Positions 1-8,150 of a DNA stretch of 64,000 nt are shown here, piece by piece. Each line of letters starts with the position of its first letter. Within the stretch, counting starts at the first letter, position 1. Under the pieces are notes generated by a model that did not search any database, was not told the origin of the DNA, and saw only the letters and a list, made by a program, of their open reading frames with translations. Both the position numbers and the translations under genes were made by a program. This stretch comes from SB11 sp964584305. Lineage in GTDB: Bacteria; Bacteroidota; Bacteroidia; UBA8524. Where the stretch lies: assembly GCA_964584305.1 (NCBI GenBank), contig CAZOZL010000004.1, positions 186,001 through 250,000 on the forward strand. The letters are read 5' to 3'.

Positions 1-1529
1 ATAAAGCGTTGAAAAAAACCTAACATTGATTTTTTAGGTCGCTCACCAGTAGGCAATTTATTTCTAAATAGGTAGGCAGCAATAAGCGGTACTAATGTGA
101 GTGAAAATATATAAGAACCCAGCATAGCACCCGCAACAGTAATAGCAAGCGGCGAGAAAAGAAATTTTGCCATTCCTGTTAAAAAAATTACAGGCAAAAA
201 TACCACTACTATTACCAACGTTGAGGCAAGTACAGGTGTGGCAACCTCTAATGCGGCATCTAATGCTGCTTGCCATGCAGACTTGTTCATTTTTAAATGC
301 CTGTCAATATTCTCTAATACTACAATAGAGTTATCTACCAATAAGCCCAGCACCAAGGCAATACCACCCAATGTAATACTATTAATAGCTTGCCCCGTAA
401 ACGATAATACCAAGAAAGCAAACAATACCGACAAGGGAAGACTGATGGAGACAATGAGAGCAGACCGAAAATTACCCAAAAATAGTATAAGCACTATAAC
501 CACCAGTACAAGCCCGCCCAAGCCCGCAGTGGTTAAACCTGAAATGGCATTGCGTACGTATGAGCTTTGGTCAAAAATTACGTTTAGTTGTACATCATCA
601 GGCATTCGTTCTTTTAAGCTAGGGATAGCTTTTTTCACTGCCTCAACAGATGCAATGGTATTTGCCCCTGGGCGTTTAAAAATAGGTAAATACACTTGCT
701 CTTTCCCATCTACCCGAGCAATATTGGTTTGTATTACACTGGCATCAGAAGCATAGCCCACATCTTTTACATATATGGGATTTCCATTTTTATAGGCTAT
801 TACTATATCATCAAAATCTTTTACATTAATAATCATTCCCTTTGCGTCAATAGCGTAGTTTATCATACCTATTTCTGCAATACCCGAAGGAATCATAGTA
901 GTATTTTTTTTGATAGCATCATTTACTTGAGTTTGCGAAATACCACGTGCCTCAAGTTTTAGCGGGTCAACATAAATATGTATTCTCCTTTTAGCCCCGC
1001 CATAAGCCGCAGGTGCAACAATACCAGGCACACCACTTAGCATTTGCCGCAGGTTGTAATAGGCTATGTCATACAATTCTTTTCCACTTTTCACATTACT
1101 ACTCACCGTTAAAAGCATTAGTGGTTTACTTGCCGTAGGGTCAAAAGGCTGAACCATAGGCGGCAATGTACCCGGTGGCTGGTAGTACATATCACTCATA
1201 GCATACGCCGATGTATTTGCCATAGCCTCGGCAGGGTCAACATCTTCGCCGTAGTAATTGGTTACAATACTCACCCCCATTAAACTTTTGGAGAGTTGCT
1301 TCTCAATACCTGGTGATTGTCCCGTCCACCGTTCCATTCTGCTGGTAATGTCTTTTTCTACTACTTCGGCGGGCATACCTGGGTATAGAGTAAGAATTTG
1401 CATTGCCGATTTTTCAAACTTGGGCAAAATATCTACCGCCATTCGGGGAATTAATACCCCAGCCAGTACCATTACTACAACCACCAGCACCAGTACCAAA
1501 TATGGATTTTTGAAAGACAGTTTTATCAT
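1..1529 (-). CDS. RND-family efflux transporter permease, N-terminal part (runs off window)
   Basis: Inner-membrane proton-driven exporter of the HAE1/AcrB-SwrC type; only about the first 509 codons are inside the window. The product begins MIKLSFKNPYLVLVLVVVVM, giving a first membrane helix, followed by a porter domain with family-typical text (DILPKFEKSAMQILTLYPGM, then EVVEKDITSRMERW). Further on is the helix-4 signature LLVDNSIVVLENIDRHLK. Here Asn replaces the second Asp of the AcrB-type LVDD motif, a variant I recall from SwrC-like RND proteins. The ATG at 1529 fits the family start. The membrane fusion protein and TolC partner would lie upstream on the minus strand, but that side holds a transposase and repeats, so they are not adjacent. 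Substrate cannot be told from sequence. The class is certain, the subfamily less so. Confidence 0.9.
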   Translation of the reverse strand, partial: MIKLSFKNPYLVLVLVVVVMVLAGVLIPRMAVDILPKFEKSAMQILTLYPGMPAEVVEKDITSRMERWTGQSPGIEKQLSKSLMGVSIVTNYYGEDVDPAEAMANTSAYAMSDMYYQPPGTLPPMVQPFDPTASKPLMLLTVSSNVKSGKELYDIAYYNLRQMLSGVPGIVAPAAYGGAKRRIHIYVDPLKLEARGISQTQVNDAIKKNTTMIPSGIAEIGMINYAIDAKGMIINVKDFDDIVIAYKNGNPIYVKDVGYASDASVIQTNIARVDGKEQVYLPIFKRPGANTIASVEAVKKAIPSLKERMPDDVQLNVIFDQSSYVRNAISGLTTAGLGGLVLVVIVLILFLGNFRSALIVSISLPLSVLFAFLVLSFTGQAINSITLGGIALVLGLLVDNSIVVLENIDRHLKMNKSAWQAALDAALEVATPVLASTLVIVVVFLPVIFLTGMAKFLFSPLAITVAGAMLGSYIFSLTLVPLIAAYLFRNKLPTGERPKKSMLGFFQRF

Positions 1530-1656
1530 TGCTAATTTTTATATTTCTCACACAATACCAAAAAAACAAGGGGCTTTGTGAGATTTACAAGCTATATAAT
1601 TTTAAAAGGTCTGAAAGATATTGATTTTCCGCACTTCATGCGCCACTTATTTTTAT

Positions 1657-1803
1657 CGAAGGGCTTTAGCCCGCTGCTATTTATAATGTGTTGTCATTCC
1701 TTATGAATTGGAAGAAGTCGGCGGTCTAAAGCCCACCGCTATTTATAATAGGTTATCATTCTTTATGAAATAGGGTAGGCATTTATGCCTATCGGCAGGG
1801 AAT
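1657..1803. repeat. R1 palindromic repeat cluster, left of RAYT gene
   Basis: This stretch contains three short imperfect palindromes: GGGCTTTAGCCC (1661-1672), CGGTCTAAAGCCCACCG near 1722-1738, and TAGGCATTTATGCCTA within 1774-1795. Positions 1694-1743 are repeated exactly, 50 of 50 bases, at 2281-2330 on the other side of the transposase gene. Related copies lie at 2909-3052 and 39924-39998. The architecture resembles REP/BIME elements mobilised by RAYT transposases. Confidence 0.8.
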
Positions 1804-1807
1804 TATT

Positions 1808-2224
1808 TTATAGTTCTTTGATTGATTTTAGTTCGTTTTCAAAATTTGTTTCTTTATGATGCTCTTCTTGATTTTTAATATATTCTCTAACAGCAGCAAG
1901 TTGTGTTGGGCTTACTGAAAAGGCTGCAAAATCATCTTGCCACTCAAAGTATTCTTCGCTTAAACCGCTTTTATTTACCCAATTGCTACTTATACCTTTT
2001 AAATACTGTACTACTTGGCTTATTGATTGTTTAGGTTGAATAGATACTAAAATATGTGCATGGTCGTGCACACCATTAATAAAATCGAGGCGAAAATCTT
2101 TCTGGTCAGCAATTTCTCGCATTTTGTCATACAAAGGTTTCTTTAACTTATAATAGATAAGAGGTTGCCGATTTTTAGTAGTCCACACAAGATGTATCCA
2201 AATAGAAAAATAATTTTGACTCAT
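1808..2224 (-). CDS. REP-associated tyrosine transposase (RAYT, IS200/TnpA_REP-like Y1 HUH nuclease)
   Basis: Single-strand DNA nuclease of the Y1 HUH superfamily, 138 residues from the ATG at 2224; an upstream TTG at 2236 would add four residues. The hallmark HUH pair is in HDHAHIL (His 55 and His 57), and the likely catalytic tyrosine is in REYIKNQEEHH (about residue 115). The N-terminal SIWIHLVWTTKNRQP is typical of TnpA/RAYT proteins. The gene stands alone between R1 palindromes and is flanked by 50-bp perfect direct repeats (1694-1743 and 2281-2330), which is how RAYT genes sit among the REP sequences they process. No terminal inverted repeats or partner tnpB gene are visible, so it is a RAYT rather than a complete IS200/IS605 element. 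It looks intact. Confidence 0.9.
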   Translation of the reverse strand: MSQNYFSIWIHLVWTTKNRQPLIYYKLKKPLYDKMREIADQKDFRLDFINGVHDHAHILVSIQPKQSISQVVQYLKGISSNWVNKSGLSEEYFEWQDDFAAFSVSPTQLAAVREYIKNQEEHHKETNFENELKSIKEL

Positions 2225-2249
2225 GATATAACGCAATATAAAATATTAT

Positions 2250-2331
2250 GCTAAAACCCCTCGCTATTTATAATGGGTTATCATTCCTTATGAATTGGAA
2301 GAAGTCGGCGGTCTAAAGCCCACCGCTATTG
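2250..2331. repeat. R1 repeat copy, right of RAYT gene
   Basis: Positions 2281-2330 are identical to 1694-1743, and the preceding bases (CTCGCTATTTATAATGGG) are close to 1735-1752. Together with the left copy it brackets the RAYT gene. It contains the CGGTCTAAAGCCCACCG palindrome. Confidence 0.85.
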
Positions 2332-2471
2332 ATATAAACCTATTAGAAGATTTTTTGAATCTTCTTTTGCCATAAGTGGGAAAAATAGGTTTTTTGAGAG
2401 ATTTATAATGTGTAGTTAATAATAAATGTGAATAACAGATAGCTAATGTTAATAAAATGGACAGTATCGTG

Positions 2472-2502
2472 TTGAGAAAGAAGAAATTTATAATTATTTT
2501 TG
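2472..2502 (+). promoter_or_regulatory. Candidate Bacteroidota promoter for the small GIY-YIG gene
   Basis: A TATTTTTG box at 2495-2502 matches the -7 consensus TAnnTTTG, and a TTG at 2472-2474 lies 20 bp upstream as a possible -33 element. The predicted start of transcription, near 2507, falls downstream of the ATG at 2457 and just upstream of the ATG at 2523, so it favours the shorter protein. Confidence 0.45.
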
Positions 2503-2522
2503 GATACGAAAAAAGTAAGCTA

Positions 2523-2771
2523 ATGGTAAGAAAAACAACAAAGTACCTTTTAAAAAAGGGGAACAAAATTCTGTATGCTGGAATCACTGATGATTTTGAT
2601 AGAAGATTTAACGAACATGAGAAAACCAAGGAGTTTGGACATATGATACAGGTTGGTAGAAAAACTACAAGAGCAGGTGCAGAAAACTGGGAATCAAAAC
2701 AAATTGAACGTTATCAAAAAAATCATAATGGAGCAAAACCTTCTTTAAACAAAACAAAAAACGGTAGGTAA
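2523..2771 (+). CDS. Small GIY-YIG-like nuclease domain protein
   Basis: An 82-residue protein that appears to be a stand-alone GIY-YIG nuclease fold. The core KYLLKKGNKILYAGITDDF matches the paired GIY and YIG strands (here YLL and YAG). It is followed by the expected arginine helix (DRRFNEHEK), a glutamate in AENWESKQIERY and a late Asn in SLNKTK. I chose the ATG at 2523 because a promoter-like box ends at 2502; starting at 2457 would add 22 residues that do not resemble the domain. The gene sits between R1 repeat copies, next to the RAYT, and is unlike the GIY-YIG gene at 40.1 kb in sequence. Its role (repair, mobility or restriction) cannot be told. The fold assignment is by motif only. 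Confidence 0.6.
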   Translation: MVRKTTKYLLKKGNKILYAGITDDFDRRFNEHEKTKEFGHMIQVGRKTTRAGAENWESKQIERYQKNHNGAKPSLNKTKNGR

Positions 2772-2908
2772 GAACTTCAGAACTGTTTTTTTTGCTTTAA
2801 CTGTGTTTAAAAATAATATTAGTGGATTTTAAACACGTTCAGGATTTGAATATCCTGAATAGCAAACATTCCCAAATACTTCTCAATCCCCTCTTTTTCA
2901 CTTGATGC

Positions 2909-3052
2909 TATTTAGAAAGGTTGCCATTTTTTATGAATTAGGTAGGTATTTATGCCTATCTATTTATAGAGTTGACGGGCTTTAGCCCGCTGCTATTTTA
3001 TGTGTTGTCTTTATGAATTAGGGTAGGCATTTATGCCTATCGGCAGGGAATA
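2909..3052. repeat. R1 repeat cluster overlapping the end of the aminotransferase gene
   Basis: This cluster carries TAGGTATTTATGCCTA (about 2942-2957), GGGCTTTAGCCCGCTGCTAT (from about 2979) and TAGGCATTTATGCCTA followed by TCGGCAGGGAAT (3024-3052). The last block is also found at 1775-1802. It lies inside the 3' end of the gene at 3011-3823 and supplies its final codons and stop. Confidence 0.8.
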
Positions 3053-3823
3053 TTCCTTCTCAACTCCCTTCACCTTTTTTACCCATTTTATGCCTAAAGC
3101 ATTGGTGGTAAATATTTCGTTTGTCTTTTCAAGGTCAGCAATTTCTATGGGTTGCTCTTTTACAGCAAAATTCTGTTGGGGCAAGGTGTTTAACAGATGG
3201 CGGCGCATTACCCCGTCTAATGCCCCCTCGTTAAGAGGTGGAGTTATAATCTCATTACCAAGCACTAAAAATATATTACTGCTGCTACACTCGGCAATTC
3301 TGCCATAGTGGTTTAGTAGTATAGCATCATCAACGTTTTGCTCTTTTGCCCAAATACGGGAAAGGGTATAGGTGAGGCAACCTGTAACTTTTAGGTTCGC
3401 TAAAAAATCGGTATTTTTAAAAGTGTCTTTATAAATGCCTAAGGTTAACCCCTCTTTGTTCAATTCAAATGGTTTTGTGGGTATGGGTGTAGTCTCTGTC
3501 AAATAAGAAGTGGTATTTTCAGTAGGTAAATAAGTTCCCTCACCATTGCGCCAAAAAGTGATGCGTACTTTGGCTGTGGTATGCCCTTCTTTCGCTATAA
3601 AATGTAATAGTAAATGTTTAAAATTTTCTTTTGTGAGCCCTTCGGGAGAAGACATTTTTAATAAAGAAAAAGTTTTTACTGCTCGCTCAAAATGTAAATC
3701 AAACAAGGGGATATCGCCCTTATGGTATAGCATAGTCTCAAAAAAAGCATCGCCATACTTAAAAGCTCTATTGCTGGTTTCTAAGTTTAGATTTGAGATA
3801 ATATTTCCGTTGAGTAAATACAT
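3011..3823 (-). CDS. Class IV aminotransferase (PabC / D-amino acid or branched-chain aminotransferase family)
   Basis: PLP-dependent fold-type IV enzyme of 270 residues. The N-terminal NRAFKYGDAFFETMLYHKG and DLHFERAVKTFSLL match the family. The likely PLP lysine is Lys145 in LANLKVTGCLTY, and the phosphate-side Glu178 is in RIAECSSSNIF; NEIFTTNALGIKWV is the C-terminal signature. The length suits 4-amino-4-deoxychorismate lyase (PabC, folate synthesis), but D-amino acid or branched-chain aminotransferase activity is possible. Starts at the ATG at 3823, divergent from uvrA with 89 bp between them. The last 12 residues (SLPIGINAYPNS) and the stop are encoded by an R1 palindromic repeat, so the native C-terminus has been replaced. 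The catalytic core is complete, so the enzyme is probably still active. Confidence 0.85.
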   Translation of the reverse strand: MYLLNGNIISNLNLETSNRAFKYGDAFFETMLYHKGDIPLFDLHFERAVKTFSLLKMSSPEGLTKENFKHLLLHFIAKEGHTTAKVRITFWRNGEGTYLPTENTTSYLTETTPIPTKPFELNKEGLTLGIYKDTFKNTDFLANLKVTGCLTYTLSRIWAKEQNVDDAILLNHYGRIAECSSSNIFLVLGNEIITPPLNEGALDGVMRRHLLNTLPQQNFAVKEQPIEIADLEKTNEIFTTNALGIKWVKKVKGVEKEYSLPIGINAYPNS

Positions 3824-3868
3824 TTACTGTTAAAAAAAAGCGATATAAACTTTAAAGTAATACTTACG

Positions 3869-3899
3869 TTGGTATTGGCAGCAAAGTAAAGTAATTTTG
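3869..3899 (+). promoter_or_regulatory. uvrA promoter
   Basis: A TAATTTTG box at 3892-3899 matches the Bacteroidota -7 element, with TTG at 3869-3871 and a 20-bp gap. The ATG of uvrA is at 3913, giving a leader of only about 8-10 nt. Confidence 0.6.
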
Positions 3900-3912
3900 C
3901 GCCTTCTTTTTT

Positions 3913-6744
3913 ATGGCTAAACAGAATAACATTTTCATAAAAGGTGCGCGCGAGCATAACCTTAAAAATATAGATATAGAAATAACGCGTAACCAAATAA
4001 CTGTGGTAACGGGGGTAAGTGGGAGTGGAAAATCGAGTTTGGTGTTTGATACACTCTATGCCGAGGGGCAACGCCGATATGTTGAGAGTTTATCATCGTA
4101 TGCTCGCCAGTTTATGGAGAAGAGAAACAAGCCTGATGTAGATTATATCAAAGGTATTTCGCCCGCCATAGCTATTGAGCAAAAGGTAAATATCCGTAAT
4201 CCACGCAGCACTGTATCTACCAGTACAGAAATATACGACTATCTTAAACTGCTGTTTACCAAAGTTGGTAAAACTATCTCGCCCGTTAGTGGTAAGTTGG
4301 TAAAACGCCATACAGTAACTAATGTAGTAGATTTTATCACAAATTTAGAAAAAGACACAACGGTACTTATTTTAAGTCGCTTAAATACAGAGCGTAAATT
4401 AGGCGAGGAACTAAAAGTACTGCTACAAAAAGGTTTTACCAGAATATTGACTCAAGCAGGGATGGCGAAAGTTGAGGAAGTACTGGAGCAAAGCGCAAAA
4501 GAACTCAAGAAAATTAAGCCCAAAGATACTTGTCTGATTATAGACCGTATTTTGGTGGATAGCGATGATGAAGAGTTACCCTCACGGGTGGCAGATAGTG
4601 TGCAAACTGCTTTTTTTGAAGGGGACATGGAATGTTTAATACAATCTACATCACCCGAAGGGGAGAAAAAAATAACACAATTTTCCTCACGTTTTGAAGC
4701 TGATGGAATAACATTTGAGCAACCCAATACTAATTTTTTTAGTTTTAATAATCCTTATGGAGCTTGCAAAACCTGTGAAGGTTTTGGGATGGTAATAGGC
4801 ATTGACGAAGATTTGGTAGTGCCTGATAAAAGCCTTAGCGTTTACGAGGGAGCAGTTGCCCCTTGGCGCAGCGAAACCATGCAGGAGTGGAAAAAAGAAT
4901 TTGCCGCTACATCAATACACAAAGATTTCCCCATACACCGTAGTTATTACGAGTTGAACGAAGCTGAAAAAGACCTATTGTGGCAGGGTACAAAAGGCGT
5001 ACAGGGAATAAATGATTTCTTCAAAATGATTGAAGAAAAGATTTATAAAATACAGTACAGGGTAATGTTGAGCAAGTATAGAGGTAAAACTACTTGCCCT
5101 GATTGTAGAGGTACACGTTTACGTAAAGATGCTACCTATGTAAAGTTAATTGACGAAGCAAATGGAGGCGAAAAAAAATCTATTACAGATATTGTGCTAA
5201 TGTCTGTGAGCAATGCCCACACGTATTTTGAAAACCTGAAACTTGGTAAAACTGATAAAGAAATAGCCCACCGAATATTAAAAGAAGTACACAACCGCCT
5301 TACTTTTTTAAAAGAAGTAGGCTTGGGATACCTTACCCTAAACCGATTGAGCAATACACTTAGTGGTGGCGAGTCGCAGCGTATAAATTTGGCAACCTCA
5401 TTAGGTAGTAGCTTGGTAGGCAGTATGTATATATTGGACGAGCCAAGTATAGGCTTGCATAGCCGTGATACCGAAAACCTTATCCGTATATTAAAATCAC
5501 TTAGAGATTTGGGCAATACTGTGGTAATTGTTGAGCATGATGAAGATGTGATGAAAGCTGCCGACGAGTTAATAGATATAGGCCCTTTTGCGGGGCGTAA
5601 TGGTGGCGATTTGATTTTTAAGGGGAAATACGATGCTATGCTGGTGGATGAAAATAGCTTGACGGGCAAGTATCTATCGGGTAGAGAAGAAATCCCTACT
5701 CCTACTCACCGCCGCAAGTGGAGTGATTTTGTAGAGATAAAAGGAGCAAGAGAAAACAACCTAAAAAATGTAGATGTAAAAATACCGCTTCATGCTATTA
5801 CAGCAGTAACTGGGGTAAGTGGTAGCGGAAAAACATCACTGATAAGAACAGTGTTATACCCTGCATTACAAAAAATTATAGGCTCATATTCAGGAGGTAA
5901 AACAGGCGCACACGACAAACTGGAAGGCGACTATAAAAAAGTAACACAGGTAGAAATGGTAGATCAAAACCCGATAGGGAAATCATCTCGTAGTAACCCT
6001 GTTACCTATATAAAAGCATACGATGTTATTAGAGATTTGTATGCCTCACAGCCTTTGGCAAAATCACGAGGGTATAAAAGCAGTTTTTTTAGTTTTAATG
6101 TAGATGGCGGACGATGCGAAACTTGCCAAGGCGAAGGCGAAACTACCATAGAAATGCAGTTTATGGCAGACCTTCATTTGCCTTGCGAAACCTGTAAAGG
6201 CAAACGTTTTAAAGAAGATATACTTGAAGTAAAGTACCATGATAAAAACATTGCTGATGTGTTGGCAATGACTATTGATGAGGCAATGGAGTTTTTTAAA
6301 GAGGCGAAAGCATTGTACAATAAACTTAAACCATTGCAAGAAGTGGGTTTGGGCTACGTATCGCTTGGGCAAAGCAGTAGCACACTTAGTGGGGGAGAAG
6401 CACAACGGATAAAATTAGCCTCATTTTTGGGCAAAGCCAGTAAAGACCAACATATACTATTTATTTTTGACGAGCCTACTACGGGCTTGCATTTCCATGA
6501 TATTAACAAGCTAATGGCAAGTTTTAATGCCTTGGTAGAGCAAGGGCATAGTATTGTGATTATAGAGCACAATATGGATGTGGTAAAATGTGCTGATTGG
6601 GTGATAGACATAGGCGCAGAAGGCGGAGATGCTGGCGGAAATATTGTATTTGAAGGCACACCCGAAAACTTGATAACGGTAAAAGAAAGTTATACCGCTA
6701 AGTATTTAGCGGAGAAGTTGAAGATTGTTACAAGTTCTGTTTAA
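3913..6744 (+). CDS. uvrA: Excinuclease ABC subunit A
   Basis: DNA-damage recognition ATPase of nucleotide excision repair, acting with UvrB and UvrC in the cytoplasm. At 943 residues it is full length. It has two ABC modules: Walker A GVSGSGKS at 34-41 and again as GVSGSGKT in the second half, with signatures LSGGESQRINLA and LSGGEAQRIKLASFL. The zinc-binding Cys pairs are present in CKTCEGFG, CPDCRGTR, CETCQGEG and CETCKGKR. Walker B regions read YILDEPSIGLHSRD and IFDEPTTGLHFHD. The ATG at 3913 lies just after a clear -7 promoter box. No uvrB or uvrC is adjacent. Divergent from the aminotransferase and followed by a separate glycosyltransferase gene. No oddities seen. Confidence 0.98.
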   Translation: MAKQNNIFIKGAREHNLKNIDIEITRNQITVVTGVSGSGKSSLVFDTLYAEGQRRYVESLSSYARQFMEKRNKPDVDYIKGISPAIAIEQKVNIRNPRSTVSTSTEIYDYLKLLFTKVGKTISPVSGKLVKRHTVTNVVDFITNLEKDTTVLILSRLNTERKLGEELKVLLQKGFTRILTQAGMAKVEEVLEQSAKELKKIKPKDTCLIIDRILVDSDDEELPSRVADSVQTAFFEGDMECLIQSTSPEGEKKITQFSSRFEADGITFEQPNTNFFSFNNPYGACKTCEGFGMVIGIDEDLVVPDKSLSVYEGAVAPWRSETMQEWKKEFAATSIHKDFPIHRSYYELNEAEKDLLWQGTKGVQGINDFFKMIEEKIYKIQYRVMLSKYRGKTTCPDCRGTRLRKDATYVKLIDEANGGEKKSITDIVLMSVSNAHTYFENLKLGKTDKEIAHRILKEVHNRLTFLKEVGLGYLTLNRLSNTLSGGESQRINLATSLGSSLVGSMYILDEPSIGLHSRDTENLIRILKSLRDLGNTVVIVEHDEDVMKAADELIDIGPFAGRNGGDLIFKGKYDAMLVDENSLTGKYLSGREEIPTPTHRRKWSDFVEIKGARENNLKNVDVKIPLHAITAVTGVSGSGKTSLIRTVLYPALQKIIGSYSGGKTGAHDKLEGDYKKVTQVEMVDQNPIGKSSRSNPVTYIKAYDVIRDLYASQPLAKSRGYKSSFFSFNVDGGRCETCQGEGETTIEMQFMADLHLPCETCKGKRFKEDILEVKYHDKNIADVLAMTIDEAMEFFKEAKALYNKLKPLQEVGLGYVSLGQSSSTLSGGEAQRIKLASFLGKASKDQHILFIFDEPTTGLHFHDINKLMASFNALVEQGHSIVIIEHNMDVVKCADWVIDIGAEGGDAGGNIVFEGTPENLITVKESYTAKYLAEKLKIVTSSV

Positions 6745-6908
6745 AAAAACGATGAAAATGCAGAATAAGATTTCAATCTTATTTATAATTATTGCCCAAA
6801 AAGTAATACACTTACTATTCTGTTTTATAAAGCTGTCCACATACGGTGCTACAATTCATTTGCTAAACACCATAAAAATGGCTTGCTTTGCTTTAGTTAG
6901 AACTACCT

Positions 6909-8060
6909 ATGGCAAAAATTAAAGTTTTAGAAACTATACGACAAGGAAAGATAGGTGGAGGAGAAAGCCATGTACTTACCTTGGTAAAAGAGTTGGATAA
7001 ATCCTTGTTTGTGCCTGTGGTACTATCGTTTACACCTGGTCCAATGGTGGATGAATTGGAGAAATTAGGAATAAAAACCTATGTTATCTATTCAGAAAAA
7101 GGGTTTGATTTTTCACTTACCAAGCAAATAAAACAATTGTTAATTGATGAAGGTATAGAGCTGGTACACAACCACGGTACACGTGCCGCATCAAACCTTT
7201 GGCGGGCTTGCAAAAACCTTAACATACCCATGTTATACACTGTACACGGGTGGTCTTTTCACGATGACCAAGGTTTTTTTGTTAAAAATTTACGCATATT
7301 TTCAGAGAAGCTACTTACCAACCAAGTAAAGCAAACTATATCCGTTTCACATTCCAATCAAAAAACAGGGCAGCAATATATAAAAGGGTTTACATCAGAG
7401 GTTATTCGCAACGGTATAGACCTTGATAAGTTTAACCACAAAATGGGTCAATCTACTATACGTAAGGAGTATAATATTCCTGACAATCATGTATTAATAG
7501 GGTATATAGTGCGGATGGATATACAAAAAGACCCTATCACTATGGTGAGGGCTTTTAAACAAGTGTATGACCAATATGATGATGTTACACTTTTAATGAT
7601 TGGTGAAGGCCCGCTACGGGAGGCAACAGAGAATTTAGTAAAAGAATTAGGTATTGGCGATAGACTTATTTTAAACGATTTTAGGCAAGATGTACCTAAT
7701 GTATTAGCAGGTATTGATATTTATTGTTTACCCTCGCTATGGGAGGGCTTGCCCATTGGTATGCTGGAGGCTATGGCTATGAAAAAATGTATTGTTGCCA
7801 CGCGTGTTGATGGCTCGAAGGAGATTTTGAAGGATATGGAAAACGGACTATTAATAGACCCTGAACAACCCGATATGCTTGCCGAAGCCTTATTGAAAGT
7901 GGTGAGAAATAAAGAACTGCGAGATTCTACTGCTGCCAATGCTTTCCAAACTATTAAAGATGAGTTTACCGCCGTAGCAATGACTAAAAAAGTAGAAAAG
8001 CTATACTTTAAGGTGTTGGGCAAGCAAGTGCCTGCTATTTCAGCCAAACAGTCAAAATAA
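6909..8060 (+). CDS. Glycosyltransferase family 4 protein
   Basis: A 383-residue GT-B-fold retaining glycosyltransferase that uses a nucleotide-sugar donor. The N-terminal acceptor domain starts KVLETIRQGKIGGGESHVL, with the Gly-rich GGGESH loop typical of GT4. The C-terminal donor domain has GYIVRMDIQKDPITMVRAFK, LLMIGEGPLREATENLV and the E-x7-E region EGLPIGMLEAMAMKKCIVAT. No signal peptide, so it is cytoplasmic or membrane-associated. Neighbours (uvrA upstream, a secreted protein downstream) do not reveal the glycan; O-antigen, capsule and exopolysaccharide are all possible. It is the only glycosyltransferase here apart from lpxB, so it is not part of a local polysaccharide cluster. The preceding 164 bp contain no other gene. 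Confidence 0.88.
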   Translation: MAKIKVLETIRQGKIGGGESHVLTLVKELDKSLFVPVVLSFTPGPMVDELEKLGIKTYVIYSEKGFDFSLTKQIKQLLIDEGIELVHNHGTRAASNLWRACKNLNIPMLYTVHGWSFHDDQGFFVKNLRIFSEKLLTNQVKQTISVSHSNQKTGQQYIKGFTSEVIRNGIDLDKFNHKMGQSTIRKEYNIPDNHVLIGYIVRMDIQKDPITMVRAFKQVYDQYDDVTLLMIGEGPLREATENLVKELGIGDRLILNDFRQDVPNVLAGIDIYCLPSLWEGLPIGMLEAMAMKKCIVATRVDGSKEILKDMENGLLIDPEQPDMLAEALLKVVRNKELRDSTAANAFQTIKDEFTAVAMTKKVEKLYFKVLGKQVPAISAKQSK

Positions 8061-8150
8061 TATTTATAATGACCAGTTTGATAATTATATTGCCAATATT
8101 TTTTATTGGTACTATTGTTGAAATATACTGTGCAACTATAAAAAAAATCT

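Noticed and set aside
238..1581. Several plus-strand open frames over the first 1.5 kb
   Set aside because: All are antisense to the continuous RND transporter frame on the minus strand, which has full family motifs.
2288..2629. A 113-codon minus-strand frame across the R1 repeat and GIY-YIG gene
   Set aside because: It runs through repeat sequence and antisense to a better supported gene; hydrophobicity comes from AT-rich codons.
6725..6922. A 65-codon open frame between uvrA and the glycosyltransferase
   Set aside because: It overlaps both genes, has no family resemblance, and the text looks like translated intergenic sequence.
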